Part shown: piece after piece, positions 53,405-62,292 of the stretch
Numbering within the stretch: position 1 is the first letter of the stretch
How the letters are laid out: every line of letters begins with the position of its first letter
Assembly: GCA_964635055.1 (NCBI GenBank)
Contig: CAZWMT010000033.1
Span: forward strand, 4,270 to 68,269
Direction: 5' to 3'
Length of the DNA stretch: 64,000 nucleotides
From: JAEUJM01 sp964635055
Lineage (GTDB): Bacteria > Actinomycetota > Acidimicrobiia > Acidimicrobiales > DATDAH01
Made by a program: the position numbers and the translations under genes
Notes under the pieces: model-generated
The model's database searches: none
What the model was told of the DNA's origin: nothing
The model's input: the letters and a program-made list of their open reading frames with translations, nothing else

Positions 53405-53794
53405 TCAGCCGGCGGCGGCTGCGGGCTGGACGGCGATGGGCGAGTCCGCCGCTCGGTCACCCGTCCGGGCGACTCGGATCGCGAGCTGGCCGTTGCCGAG
53501 CGAGGCGACGACCGGCCCCTCGAAGCCCGGTGGCAGCTCGTACACCCGCTCGTAGTCGCCGTACTCCCACTCGTGGAGCAGGTAGTCCTTGGGGGCTGCC
53601 GTACGCAGCCGGGCGCTCAGGTGCAGGTGCCCGGTGCCGTCCACCGCGACGGCGACGTCCTCGGCCTGCACCCCCGGCATGGGCGCCACGACGACCACGG
53701 CCTCGGTGGTCTCGTAGACGTTCAGCGGGACGCGCTGCGGCCCGTCGGTGGCGTCGCCGCCGTCGAGCACGGTTCCCTGCTCGGTGCTGGTCAT
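53405..53794 (-). CDS. Hsp20/alpha-crystallin family small heat shock protein
   Basis: The 129-residue protein has 'VPLNVYETTEAVVVVAPMPGVQAEDVAVAVDGTGHLHLSARLR' and 'YERVYELPPGFEGPVVASLGNGQLAIRVAR', the alpha-crystallin domain with the L-x-I/V-like 'GQLAIRV' region. It should act as an ATP-independent holdase. Transcribed alone. Confidence 0.85.
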   Translation of the reverse strand: MTSTEQGTVLDGGDATDGPQRVPLNVYETTEAVVVVAPMPGVQAEDVAVAVDGTGHLHLSARLRTAAPKDYLLHEWEYGDYERVYELPPGFEGPVVASLGNGQLAIRVARTGDRAADSPIAVQPAAAAG

Positions 53795-53926
53795 GGTCGC
53801 TCCTGATCCTCGGTCGTCGGTGTCGCCGCCTCGGAGAGATCCGGCGAGACCGGGTTCCTACCCCACCCACGGTTCCCCTATCCGCGCAACGCACCGACAC
53901 CGGCCCCAGCGGCTAGAACAGCCGCC

Positions 53927-54982
53927 GTGAGCTACCGGGTGATCCAGTGGGCGACAGGCAACGTGGGCCGGGCGGCCATCGAGGGCGTGGCCGCGCACCC
54001 CGAGGTCGAGCTCGTCGGCTGCTGGGTGTCGAGCGACGCCAAGCACGGGCGCGACGCCGGCGAGATCGCCGGCATCGAGCCGTTGGGTGTGGCCGCCACC
54101 ACGGACAAGCAAGCCGTCCTCGACCTCGATGCCGACTGCGTGGTGTACAGCCCCATGCTCGCCGACGAGTCCGACGTGCGCGCCCTGCTCGCGTCCGGCA
54201 AGAACCTGGTCACGCCGGTGGGGTGGGTGTACCCGTTCGTCGCTCGCGACGTTGCTGCGCTGGAAGCGGTGTGCCGGGAGGCCGGCGTCACCCTGCACGG
54301 CACCGGCATCCACCCGGGTGGCATCACCGAGCGCTTCCCGCTGATGCTGTCCGCGCTGTGCACGAACATCCGCCACGTGCGGGCCGAGGAGTTCTCCGAC
54401 ATCCGCAGCTACGCCACCGAGTTCGTGGTGCGCGAGATCATGATGTTCGGCAAGACACCCCTGGAAGCCGCCGGCAGCCCGATGCCGGCGCTGCTCGGCG
54501 ACGGCTTCGGCCAGTCGATCGACATGATCGCCGCCCAACTGGGCTTCGTGCTCGACGCCGACAAGCGGGTCGTCCACGAGACCGCGCTGGCGACCGCGCC
54601 CATCGCCACGCCCGTCGGCGTGCTGGCTCCGGGAACGGTGGCGGCGCAGCGATTCGAGTGGCAGGGCACCGTGGACGGCGTGCCCGTGATCACCGCGGCG
54701 GTGAACTGGCTGATGGGCGAGGAGCACCTCGATCCACCGTGGACCTTCGGCTCGGAGGGACAGCGCTTCGAGATCGCCTTCGACGCCGACCCCCCGCTCG
54801 CGGTCACCTTCCACGGCATCCACCCCACCACACCCGAGGCCGGCGTCGAGCGCAACCCCGGCATCGTGGCCACCGCCATGCACTGCGTCAACGCCATCCC
54901 CTACGTGTGCGAAGCCGACCCCGGCATCCGCACCTACCTCGACCTGCCCCTCATCGCCGGGCGGGCGCCGGCAGCGGGCTGA
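53927..54982 (+). CDS. Dihydrodipicolinate reductase-like NAD(P)-binding protein
   Basis: The 351-residue protein begins 'YRVIQWATGNVGRAAIEGVAAHPEVELVGCWV' (Rossmann fold) and has 'GKNLVTPVGWVYPF' and 'GTGIHPGGITERFPLML'. This group, common in mycobacteria and Acidimicrobiia, is related to DapB and 2,4-diaminopentanoate dehydrogenase but is not the lysine-pathway enzyme. Substrate unknown. GTG start. Confidence 0.83.
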   Translation: MSYRVIQWATGNVGRAAIEGVAAHPEVELVGCWVSSDAKHGRDAGEIAGIEPLGVAATTDKQAVLDLDADCVVYSPMLADESDVRALLASGKNLVTPVGWVYPFVARDVAALEAVCREAGVTLHGTGIHPGGITERFPLMLSALCTNIRHVRAEEFSDIRSYATEFVVREIMMFGKTPLEAAGSPMPALLGDGFGQSIDMIAAQLGFVLDADKRVVHETALATAPIATPVGVLAPGTVAAQRFEWQGTVDGVPVITAAVNWLMGEEHLDPPWTFGSEGQRFEIAFDADPPLAVTFHGIHPTTPEAGVERNPGIVATAMHCVNAIPYVCEADPGIRTYLDLPLIAGRAPAAG

Positions 54983-54986
54983 CCCG

Positions 54987-55193
54987 ATGAACGAGGCGAT
55001 CGCGGTCGTGGGAGTGTTCGCCCTGGTGCTGGTCATCGGACTGGTGCTGCGACAGTGGACCCGGCGCCGGTTGGCCGCCACCGGGACGGCGGAGCACCAC
55101 GACCTCGCCGATCTGGCCGACCCCAGCCGGTGGCCGGCCCCACCCCCGGTCGGTGACGGCGGCGGGGACGTCGGCGGCGGCGCCGACGTGTAA
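54987..55193 (+). CDS. Small membrane protein
   Basis: A 68-residue ORF starting 4 nt after the previous stop. One N-terminal transmembrane helix (AIAVVGVFALVLVIGLVL) is followed by a basic stretch and a Gly/Asp-rich tail. No family recognised. Spacing suggests cotranscription with the reductase-like gene. Confidence 0.6.
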   Translation: MNEAIAVVGVFALVLVIGLVLRQWTRRRLAATGTAEHHDLADLADPSRWPAPPPVGDGGGDVGGGADV

Positions 55194-55269
55194 CGACGGT
55201 TACAGACGCCCGCCGGTGGGGGGCGCAGTGTGCACCTCGACACAACCCCCTACCGAAAGAGGTGTCACC

Positions 55270-55725
55270 ATGACCCGCACGCACACCCTGGCCGCCACCA
55301 TCGTGGCGCTCGGGATCACCCTGGGCGCACTGGTCGGCTTCGCGCCGACCGCGCAGGCATCCCCGCCGTGCAGCACTCCGCCCAACTACTGCCACTTCGA
55401 CTCCGACGGCGCCAGCGCGTCGCGGCCGGGTGCCGCGGTCTCGGGACGGATCTACTGGGACTCCTACGCGAGCGCCCACTACACCGTCACGCTGACCGAT
55501 ACGGCGCTCGGCAACGGCAAGTACGCCGTCGTCGAGGTGCGGAGCCGGGTCGGCGACTTCGGTTGGCGGGTCGAGAGCCACGAGATCACCGCGAACCGAC
55601 TGGTGTACAGCGACTCGGTGTACCGGGGCGGGGACCGGATCCGCGAGATCCAGTACCGGGTCGGCCAGCAGGGCGACACCTGGATCAGCATGGCCACCGA
55701 CAACAATGTCCCGGGTGGCGCCTGA
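55270..55725 (+). CDS. Small secreted protein
   Basis: A 151-residue protein with a signal peptide ending AQA-SPP, two cysteines close to the mature N-terminus (PPCSTPPNYC) and a beta-rich remainder (YTVTLTDTALGNGKYAVVEVRSRVGDFGWRVE). ATG 55270 follows a GAAAGAGGTG ribosome binding site. No known function. It lies between a small membrane protein gene and the convergent sdhD. Confidence 0.72.
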   Translation: MTRTHTLAATIVALGITLGALVGFAPTAQASPPCSTPPNYCHFDSDGASASRPGAAVSGRIYWDSYASAHYTVTLTDTALGNGKYAVVEVRSRVGDFGWRVESHEITANRLVYSDSVYRGGDRIREIQYRVGQQGDTWISMATDNNVPGGA

Positions 55726-55823
55726 GCGGGTGCGGGCGACCGGCAACACGCCAACACGGCGCTGACACCGTGGTCGGCTGCCCCGGGGACTCGTCCCCGT
55801 GGTGGCCGGCCGCGGCGCCGCGT

Positions 55824-56237
55824 TCAGCCCGAGTAGGTGAGGATGACCAGGGTGCCGTAGGCGAACAGCAGGCCGCTGACGCCGTAGGTGAGGGCCTTGG
55901 TGGCGGCCCGCTTGGCCGGCGACCGGACGTAGTCGTCGATGATCCAGCGCAGGCCGTTGAGTCCGTGCAGCAGCGCGAGGGCCAGCAGCGTCCAGTCGAA
56001 CAGGCGCCACAGCGGGTTGTCCCACCGGCCGGTGACGAACGTGGCGTCGGTCTCGGCCACGTCGTTGATGATGTGGGTGATCGAGAAGTGCAACAGGGCC
56101 AGGAAGATCAGCACCAGGCCCGAGATGCGCATGAAGTACCACGACCACGTCTCGAAGTTGGCCTTGGGCTTGCGGTCGACCACCGGTGCTCGGCGCGACG
56201 GCGCCACGGGCTCGGAGGGCTTGGTGGGAGCGGCCAT
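55824..56237 (-). CDS. sdhD: Succinate dehydrogenase membrane anchor subunit
   Basis: The 137-residue protein has three helices with 'WYFMRISGLVLIFLALLHFSITHII' (heme-ligand His) and 'FDWTLLALALLHGLNGLRWIIDDYV', typical of SdhD. It anchors the dehydrogenase and binds heme/quinone with SdhC. The start shares one base with the sdhC stop (TGATG). No sdhA/sdhB follows on this strand. Confidence 0.88.
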   Translation of the reverse strand: MAAPTKPSEPVAPSRRAPVVDRKPKANFETWSWYFMRISGLVLIFLALLHFSITHIINDVAETDATFVTGRWDNPLWRLFDWTLLALALLHGLNGLRWIIDDYVRSPAKRAATKALTYGVSGLLFAYGTLVILTYSG

Positions 56238-56617
56238 CAGAGGATCTTCCCGTCGATGAAGGGCCAGAGGATGACGAGCGAGCCCGGGATCCCGGCGGCC
56301 AGTGTGACGAACACGACCATCCCGGTGAGCATCTTCTCGCGGCGGATGACACCCGGGAAGAAGTCGACCAGCACCACCCGCAGGCCGTTCATCGAGTGGA
56401 AGAGCAGCGCGAGCAGCAGCCCGCACTCGAACAGCCGCAGGAGCACGTTGCCGTACAGCGCGTGCACCCGGTCGTACAGGGCCGGGTCGATGTTGACCAG
56501 CGAGACGTCGACGATGTGCAACAGCAGGAACATGAACACGAGGAAGCCGGTCACCCGGTGGGCCACGAAGGACCACTGGCCGGACTTGCCCTTGTACACC
56601 GTGCTGGTCGGGCTCAT
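56237..56617 (-). CDS. sdhC: Succinate dehydrogenase cytochrome b subunit
   Basis: A 126-residue protein with 'GQWSFVAHRVTGFLVFMFLLLHIVDVSLV' (quinone-site Ser/Arg and heme His) and 'FECGLLLALLFHSMNGLRVVLVDFFPG', and three helices. It is the partner of SdhD. Its ATG overlaps the stop of a small membrane-protein gene (ATGA). Confidence 0.9.
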   Translation of the reverse strand: MSPTSTVYKGKSGQWSFVAHRVTGFLVFMFLLLHIVDVSLVNIDPALYDRVHALYGNVLLRLFECGLLLALLFHSMNGLRVVLVDFFPGVIRREKMLTGMVVFVTLAAGIPGSLVILWPFIDGKIL

Positions 56618-56811
56618 TGGTCCGCCTCCGGCGCCCCGGCGTCGCCGGACGGCGCCGCCTGGCGGTACCAGCGGTTGCCCCACATGGTCGACCACGTGAC
56701 GTAGACGGCGAAGAACGTGATCAGCAGGGCGACCAGGCCGAGGGCGATGCTGAAGAAGATCTGGGCCCGCACGATGGCGAGGGCCCCGCTGGCGAGGGAC
56801 AGGGTCTCCAC
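56614..56811 (-). CDS. Small membrane protein preceding sdhC
   Basis: From GTG 56811 the product has 65 residues: one transmembrane helix (FFSIALGLVALLITFFAVYVTW) and a polar tail with 'GNRWYRQAAPSGDAGAPEADQ'. It is coupled to sdhC by a 4-nt overlap. It is not a known Sdh subunit and could be an accessory protein of the complex in this lineage. Confidence 0.62.
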   Translation of the reverse strand: METLSLASGALAIVRAQIFFSIALGLVALLITFFAVYVTWSTMWGNRWYRQAAPSGDAGAPEADQ

Positions 56812-56941
56812 GGCTGCCGACGTTACCGGACGACCGCGGGGCGCTCCCAACCATGGACGTCGTCAGCCCCACGGGCGTGCCGACGGTCCCGAGCCGCCTC
56901 CGCCTGGCCCGGGACACCGTGGGGTCCCGGGTTGCGGTCGA

Positions 56942-58243
56942 TCAGGGGCCGAGGACGGTCTGGCCCCGGAGGTAGGGGTGCAGGACCTCGGGCAGCGCGA
57001 TGCTGCCGTCGGGCTGGCGGTGGGTCTCGACCACGGCCGCCCAGACGCGCGGCACGGCCAGCGCCGAGCCGTTGAGGGTGTGCACCACCTGCGGGCGGCC
57101 GGGCTTGGTCTCGCCGTCGGCGGGCGCCGGCCGGTAGCGGATGTTGGCCCGGCGGGCCTGGTAGTCGCTGAACCACGACACCGACGACACCTCGAGCCAC
57201 TGGTCGACTCCCGGCGAGTAGACCTCGATGTCCCAGGTGCGGGCGGCCGAGTTGCCCAGGTCGCCGGTGCACAGGTCGAGGATGCGGTAGGCCAGGCCCA
57301 AGTCGGCGATCAGCCCCTCGGCCCGGGCCAGGATCTCGCGGTGCATGTCCTGGGCCTGGTCGGGGGTGGTGTAGGCCAGGATCTCGACCTTGTCGAACTC
57401 GTGCACCCGCAGCAGACCGCGGGTGTCGCGGCCCGCCGACCCCGCCTCGCGACGGAAGCACGACGTGTGGGCCATCAGCCGCACCGGAAGGTCGGCCTCG
57501 TCGAGGATCTCGTCGCGCGCCAGCGAGGTGAGCGGCACCTCGGCGGTGGGGATGGCCCAGAGGTCGTCGCGCTCGAGGTGGTAGGCGTCGTCGATGAACT
57601 TGGGGAGGTGGCCCGTCGACACCATGGTGTCGGTGCGCACCAGGGTCGGCGGCCGGATCTCCTCGAAGGCGTCGGCGTTGCGGTCGAGGGCGGCCTGGCA
57701 CAGTGCCCGCGCCAGGGTGGCGCCGGCCCCCCGGTACATCGCGAACATCGCCCCCGACAGCTTGGCGCCCCGCTCCATGTCGAGGAGGCCCAATTCGGTG
57801 CCGATGTCCCAATGGGCCACACGCTGGTGCTCGCCGTAGGCGGCCTCGTCGACGTGCTCCACCCGTAGGACCACGTTGTCGTGCTCGTCGGCCCCGTCGG
57901 GTGCGTCGTCGGCGGGCAGGTTGGAGGTGTAGAGCAGCAGCTCCCCCACCTCGGCGGCGAGGCGGTCGACGTCGTCGGACAGGGCCCGCTCGCGCTCGCC
58001 GAGGGCTTTGCTCTCGGTCTGCAGCGCCTCGGCCTCGGCCACCTTGCCGTCACGCCGCAGCGACCCGACCTGTTTCGACAGTGCGTTGATGCGGGCCCGC
58101 AGGTCGTCGCGCTCGGTGGTGCGCGCCCGCTGCTCCTCGTCGAGGGTGAGCACCCGCTCGATGGCGGCGACGCCGTCGCCGCGGCGGGCGATGGCGGCCT
58201 TGACGCCGTCGGGATCGGCCCGCAGCCGGTGGATGTCGATCAT
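56942..58243 (-). CDS. serS: Seryl-tRNA synthetase
   Basis: The 433-residue class II synthetase has an N-terminal coiled-coil tRNA-binding arm (about 30-105), motif 2 'TSCFRREAGSAGRDTRGLLRVHEFDKVE' and motif 3 near 'NGSALAVPRVWAAVVETHRQPDGS'. It charges tRNA-Ser and also tRNA-Sec, the first step towards Sec-tRNA-Sec made by the cassette at the other end of the window. Confidence 0.96.
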   Translation of the reverse strand: MIDIHRLRADPDGVKAAIARRGDGVAAIERVLTLDEEQRARTTERDDLRARINALSKQVGSLRRDGKVAEAEALQTESKALGERERALSDDVDRLAAEVGELLLYTSNLPADDAPDGADEHDNVVLRVEHVDEAAYGEHQRVAHWDIGTELGLLDMERGAKLSGAMFAMYRGAGATLARALCQAALDRNADAFEEIRPPTLVRTDTMVSTGHLPKFIDDAYHLERDDLWAIPTAEVPLTSLARDEILDEADLPVRLMAHTSCFRREAGSAGRDTRGLLRVHEFDKVEILAYTTPDQAQDMHREILARAEGLIADLGLAYRILDLCTGDLGNSAARTWDIEVYSPGVDQWLEVSSVSWFSDYQARRANIRYRPAPADGETKPGRPQVVHTLNGSALAVPRVWAAVVETHRQPDGSIALPEVLHPYLRGQTVLGP

Positions 58244-58390
58244 GGCCCGAGCGTATTCGCCCCCCGCCGCCACCCCCGCAGCGGTTCCCGCAACGCCACC
58301 CCTGCTCCGGGAACGTGTCACGTTGCGGTGCCCGAGGGACGAGGGCGCCATGATGATGCGATGAGCGCTGAGCGAAGAGCGATCAAGTAG

Positions 58391-59440
58391 GTGCCTGCGA
58401 TCGAGGTCGACGACCTGACGGTGCGGTACGGCGCGCTCACGGCCGTGGACGGTCTGTCGATGGTGGCGGAGGCGGGCCAGGTGCTGGGACTGCTGGGGCC
58501 CAACGGCGCCGGCAAGACCAGCACCGTGGAGACACTCGAGGGCTACCGCCACCCGTCGTCGGGAACCGTGCGGGTGCTGGGCCTCGACCCGGACCGCGAC
58601 CACCGCGCCCTGACGGGTCGCATCGGGGTGATGCTGCAGCAGGGCGGCGTGTACCCGGGCATCACACCCCGGGAGGCGCTGCGCCTGTTCGCCTCGTTCT
58701 ACCCCGGCGCCCAGAGCGCCGACCGCCTGCTCGAGCGCGTCGGCCTGGTGGCCCAGGCGAAGACGCCGGTCCGCCGGCTCTCCGGCGGTGAGGCCCAGCG
58801 CCTGTCGCTGGCGCTGGCGCTGGTGGGCCGGCCCGAGGTGGCCTTCCTGGACGAGCCCACGTCGGGCATCGACGTGTCGGGCCGCCAGCTCATCCGCGAG
58901 ATCATCCGCGAGCTGCGCGACGACGGCGTGTGCGTGCTGGTCACCACCCACGACCTCGACGAGGCCGAGAAGCTGGCCGACCGCGTGGTGATCATCGATC
59001 GGGGGCAGGTGGTGGGCGTCGGCACGCCCGCCGAGCTGATGACCGCGGCCGGCGGCGACGAGATCCGCTTCGGCGCGCCGCCGCACCTCGACGTCGCCGA
59101 CCTGGGTGCCCGGCTGGGCGCCACCGTCACCGAGGAGAGCCCGGGCGAGTACCGGGTGGCCGCGGCCGCGTCCCCCCAGACCGTGGCCGCGCTGACCGCC
59201 TGGCTGGCCGAGAGCGACCTGCCGCTGGCCGACCTGCGGGCCGGGCGCCAACGCCTCGAGGACGTGTTCCTGCAGCTCACGGAGACGGGCGACGGCCCGA
59301 GCACGGGCGCCGACCGTCCCACCAGCGCACGGCCACGGGCGACCCGCGGGCGCCTCTCACGGCGCCGGCGCGCGCCCGCCGCAGACGGCGCCGACGAGCG
59401 GCCGCCATCAGCGGCGCCCGACGGCGGGAGTGACCGATGA
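58391..59440 (+). CDS. ABC-2 type transporter ATP-binding protein
   Basis: The 349-residue ATPase has Walker A 'GPNGAGKTS', 'LSGGEAQRLSLALALVGRPEVAFLDEPTSGIDVSGR' (signature and Walker B) and a C-terminal regulatory domain. A basic, Ala/Pro-rich tail of about 50 residues follows. It drives the permease encoded next (ATGA overlap). GTG start. Typical of drug or lipid exporters. Confidence 0.9.
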   Translation: MPAIEVDDLTVRYGALTAVDGLSMVAEAGQVLGLLGPNGAGKTSTVETLEGYRHPSSGTVRVLGLDPDRDHRALTGRIGVMLQQGGVYPGITPREALRLFASFYPGAQSADRLLERVGLVAQAKTPVRRLSGGEAQRLSLALALVGRPEVAFLDEPTSGIDVSGRQLIREIIRELRDDGVCVLVTTHDLDEAEKLADRVVIIDRGQVVGVGTPAELMTAAGGDEIRFGAPPHLDVADLGARLGATVTEESPGEYRVAAAASPQTVAALTAWLAESDLPLADLRAGRQRLEDVFLQLTETGDGPSTGADRPTSARPRATRGRLSRRRRAPAADGADERPPSAAPDGGSDR

Positions 59441-60165
59441 CCGCGCTGGTGGCCCAGGCTCGCACCGAGCTCACCCTCACCCTTCGCCGTGGGGAGTCGG
59501 TGCTGCTCACCCTCGGCATCCCGGTGCTGCTGCTGGTCTTCTTCTCGCAGGTCGACGTGCTGCCGAAGCCGGCCGGCGTGGACGACCCCATCGAGTTCCT
59601 CGCCCCGGGGGTGATCGCCCTGGCGTTGATGTCCACGGCCATGGTGAACATCGCCATCGCCACCGGCTTCGAGCGTCAGTACGGCGTGCTCAAGCGCCTC
59701 GGCGCCACACCGCTCGGGCGCCCCCGCCTCCTGATGGCCAAGACCACCTCGGTGCTGGTCATCGAGGTGGTGCAACTGGCCGTCCTGGTGCCGGTCTCGC
59801 TGCTCCTCGGCTGGGACCCCGACGCCACCTGGCTCCCGTTCCTGGCGGTCGCCGCCCTCGGCACCGTCGCCTTCGCCGGCCTGGGCCTGCTCATGGCCGG
59901 CACACTGCGGGCCGAGCTCACCCTGGCCCTCGCCAACGGCCTCTACCTGCTGCTGCTCCTCCTCGGCGGGATGATCATCCCGCTGTCCGAGCTGCCGGGC
60001 CCGCTGGAGACGCTGGCCAAGCTGCTGCCGGCCGCCGCGCTGGCCGCCGGCGTGGACGGCACCCTCACCGCCGGCGCCTCGGTGCCCGGCTGGGCCTGGG
60101 CCACCCTCACCGTCTGGGCCGTCGCCACCCCCATCGCCGCCGCCCTCACCTTCCGCTGGGAGTAG
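59437..60165 (+). CDS. ABC-2 type transporter permease
   Basis: A 242-residue membrane protein with six hydrophobic segments and the ABC-2 pattern 'FLAPGVIALALMSTAMVNIAIATGFERQYGVLKRLGATPLGRPRLLMAK' and 'GGMIIPLSELPGPLETLAKLLPAAAL'. It pairs with the ATPase before it as a half-size exporter. Substrate unknown. Confidence 0.9.
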   Translation: MTALVAQARTELTLTLRRGESVLLTLGIPVLLLVFFSQVDVLPKPAGVDDPIEFLAPGVIALALMSTAMVNIAIATGFERQYGVLKRLGATPLGRPRLLMAKTTSVLVIEVVQLAVLVPVSLLLGWDPDATWLPFLAVAALGTVAFAGLGLLMAGTLRAELTLALANGLYLLLLLLGGMIIPLSELPGPLETLAKLLPAAALAAGVDGTLTAGASVPGWAWATLTVWAVATPIAAALTFRWE

Positions 60166-60296
60166 GGCCAGGAGCGGGCGAGCACGACACCAACAGTGGC
60201 GCTCGGGCGCGACGCCACCCAGAGGAGCGACGACCTCGTGGGCAGGTCACGGTCCGTGGCCGGATGTCGGGTCGTCGAACCAGCCGCGTTGACTCT

Positions 60297-60334
60297 GGAG
60301 GAAATACCCGTCACCCGTGACTGCTATTTCCTCC
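60297..60334. terminator. Bidirectional hairpin between convergent genes
   Basis: Outer arms GGAGGAAATA/TATTTCCTCC (10 bp), a 3-nt internal loop on each side and an inner stem GTCAC/GTGAC with a 2-nt loop. It lies between the ABC permease (+) and ctaG (-) and contains T/A-rich arms suited to termination in both directions. Confidence 0.65.
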
Positions 60335-60388
60335 GGCTCAGCCGGTGACGGGCCCGGCCGGCGGCGCATGAACGCACCGGCCTGCTCC

Positions 60389-61297
60389 TCAAGGGGACGT
60401 GGTCGGCGCCTGGGGCTCGACGGCGGGGGGATGCTCGTCGAACTGCGCCTCGACGTGCTCCCACGTCAGCACGTCGCGCTCGGTGAGCACCTCGCCGGTG
60501 CGCTCGGCCCGCTCGTGGCGCGCCGCCCACTTGAAGAACATCACGGTGATGATCCCCCAGAGGTAGGCGCTGCCGCCCAGCTTCATGATGAGCCCGGCCA
60601 TCTGCTGGTCGGCCAGGGCGCTGATGCCCCAAAGCCGGTCGGGCGTGTCGTAGGCCGAGTAGATGATGGTGCCGCCCAGCGTCAGCCACGCTGCCGGCAC
60701 CGTGGGCACGATCGACATCAGGAACAGGTACACCATCTGGCCGGGCAGCGAGATGCGCCACTCGGGGATCGGGCCGCACACCGGCGTCCACATGAGCAGG
60801 GCGCTGAACACCACCAGCACGTGCACCGAGTAGTGGACGATGCCGTTGGACACCGACAGGTTCACCATCGCCGGCCAGTGCGTGAAGATCACGACACCGT
60901 TGAACAGCACACCGGCGATCACCGGGAACACCAGCACCTTGAGCCAGCGCTCGAACCGCCCGTCTCCGATGATCAGGCGGGCCAGCCAGGTGGGTGTGGC
61001 CAACAGGAACAGCGGGGGCACCACGTAGGCCAACAGGAAGTGCTGGGTCATGTGCAGCGCGTACAGGTACTGCTCGGCAGCGTCGTGCAACGGCCAGTCG
61101 GCGGCCAGCCACAGGGTGAGCAGGCCGGCGACGAAGAAGCGCCGCTGCCGCCGGGTGACGACGGGCTGGCCCTCGGGCACCACCTTGGGGCCGATGACCC
61201 GCGCGGCGTAGTAGCCCAGCACCACCAGGCTGACCAGGACGAACCACACCTCGGGGTGCGGATGCCACCGCCAGACGTTCGGAGCGGCGGCGATCAT
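60389..61297 (-). CDS. ctaG: Cytochrome c oxidase assembly protein, CtaG (caa3) type
   Basis: The 302-residue membrane protein has about seven helices and the caa3_CtaG blocks 'DWPLHDAAEQYLYALHMTQHFLLAYVVPPLFLLATP' and 'HYSVHVLVVFSALLMWTPVCGPIPE'. It helps insert copper into the oxidase encoded directly upstream. ATG 61297. Confidence 0.9.
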   Translation of the reverse strand: MIAAAPNVWRWHPHPEVWFVLVSLVVLGYYAARVIGPKVVPEGQPVVTRRQRRFFVAGLLTLWLAADWPLHDAAEQYLYALHMTQHFLLAYVVPPLFLLATPTWLARLIIGDGRFERWLKVLVFPVIAGVLFNGVVIFTHWPAMVNLSVSNGIVHYSVHVLVVFSALLMWTPVCGPIPEWRISLPGQMVYLFLMSIVPTVPAAWLTLGGTIIYSAYDTPDRLWGISALADQQMAGLIMKLGGSAYLWGIITVMFFKWAARHERAERTGEVLTERDVLTWEHVEAQFDEHPPAVEPQAPTTSP

Positions 61298-61310
61298 GGT
61301 CGGAACCGGG

Positions 61311-61652
61311 TCAGCTCGCCCAGAATTCGAAGGTGGACAGCACGGCCACATACACCACGACGGCCATCGACAACCCGGCCACGAAGGTCCGGGTGAACAG
61401 GGGGCTGTCGAACTTGAGGTGCATGAACCACATGACCACCAGGGTGAACTTGATCACCATCAGCGTGAGCAGGATGGGGATCTCGAGCTTGCCCAGGTCG
61501 ACGTAGTAGGTGGCCACCTCGGCGGCGGTGAGCACGGCCAGGATGATCGCGATCTGGATGTACTTCCAGTCGCTGGGGTGCATGTGCTCGTCGTGGGCCT
61601 CGGGCTCGGGAGCCGCGGCCGACGCGGGTGCGGGTGATTCGGTCGTGCTCAT
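61311..61652 (-). CDS. ctaF: Cytochrome c oxidase subunit IV
   Basis: The 113-residue protein has an acidic/His N-terminus and three helices, including 'VIKFTLVVMWFMHLKFDSPLF', the conserved core of prokaryotic COX4 subunits. It lies 7 nt downstream of ctaE and is part of the same operon. Confidence 0.9.
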   Translation of the reverse strand: MSTTESPAPASAAAPEPEAHDEHMHPSDWKYIQIAIILAVLTAAEVATYYVDLGKLEIPILLTLMVIKFTLVVMWFMHLKFDSPLFTRTFVAGLSMAVVVYVAVLSTFEFWAS

Positions 61653-61659
61653 TGGGCTC

Positions 61660-62292
61660 CTACGTGATCAGGTAGACGATCGTGAAGATCAGGATCCACA
61701 CGATGTCGACGAAGTGCCAGTAGAGGCCGACGATCTCGACCGTCTCGGCCCGTTCCTGGGGGATCTTGCCGTTGGCGGACGCAGCCACGAGCGACAGCAA
61801 CATGATGATGCCCACGGTCACGTGAACCCCGTGGAAGCCGGTGAGCGTGTAGAAGGCGGACGCCGCCAGGTTGGTGGTGAAGCCCATGCCCTCCTTCACG
61901 AACGAGGTGAACTCGTACACCTGGCCGGAGATGAAGACCATGCCCAGCAGGGCGGTGGTGACCAGCCACGTGCGGGCGCGGGACAGCTCGCCCCGCATCT
62001 GGGCGCCGACGGCCAGCACCATGGTGAGCGAGCTCATCAACAGCACGAACGAGCTCACCGAGGTGAAGGGGATGTCGTAGAGGTCCTTGGGCAGCGGGCC
62101 CGACACGGCACGGTCCTGGTACAGCAGGTACGTGCTGATCAGCCCGCCGAAGAGCAGGCACTCCGAGCCCAGGAACACCCACATGCCGAGCTTCTCGTTG
62201 GAGTAGCCGGTGTTGGTGGCGTGGTGCCCGCCACCGACCTCGGCGGCGATGGCCTGCGAGATCGTGACCTCGGGGGTCGCGGTGTCAGCCAA
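61660..62292 (-). CDS. ctaE: Cytochrome c oxidase subunit III
   Basis: The product has 210 residues from a TTG codon at 62292, which gives the normal length and overlaps the ctaD stop by 8 nt. Five or more helices with 'NEKLGMWVFLGSECLLFGGLISTYLLY' and 'FYTLTGFHGVHVTVGIIMLL' (subunit III His/Glu residues) and the terminal 'VGLYWHFVDIVWILIFTIVYL'. The TTG start is unusual, and a longer frame within ctaD is the alternative. Confidence 0.9.
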   Translation of the reverse strand: MADTATPEVTISQAIAAEVGGGHHATNTGYSNEKLGMWVFLGSECLLFGGLISTYLLYQDRAVSGPLPKDLYDIPFTSVSSFVLLMSSLTMVLAVGAQMRGELSRARTWLVTTALLGMVFISGQVYEFTSFVKEGMGFTTNLAASAFYTLTGFHGVHVTVGIIMLLSLVAASANGKIPQERAETVEIVGLYWHFVDIVWILIFTIVYLIT

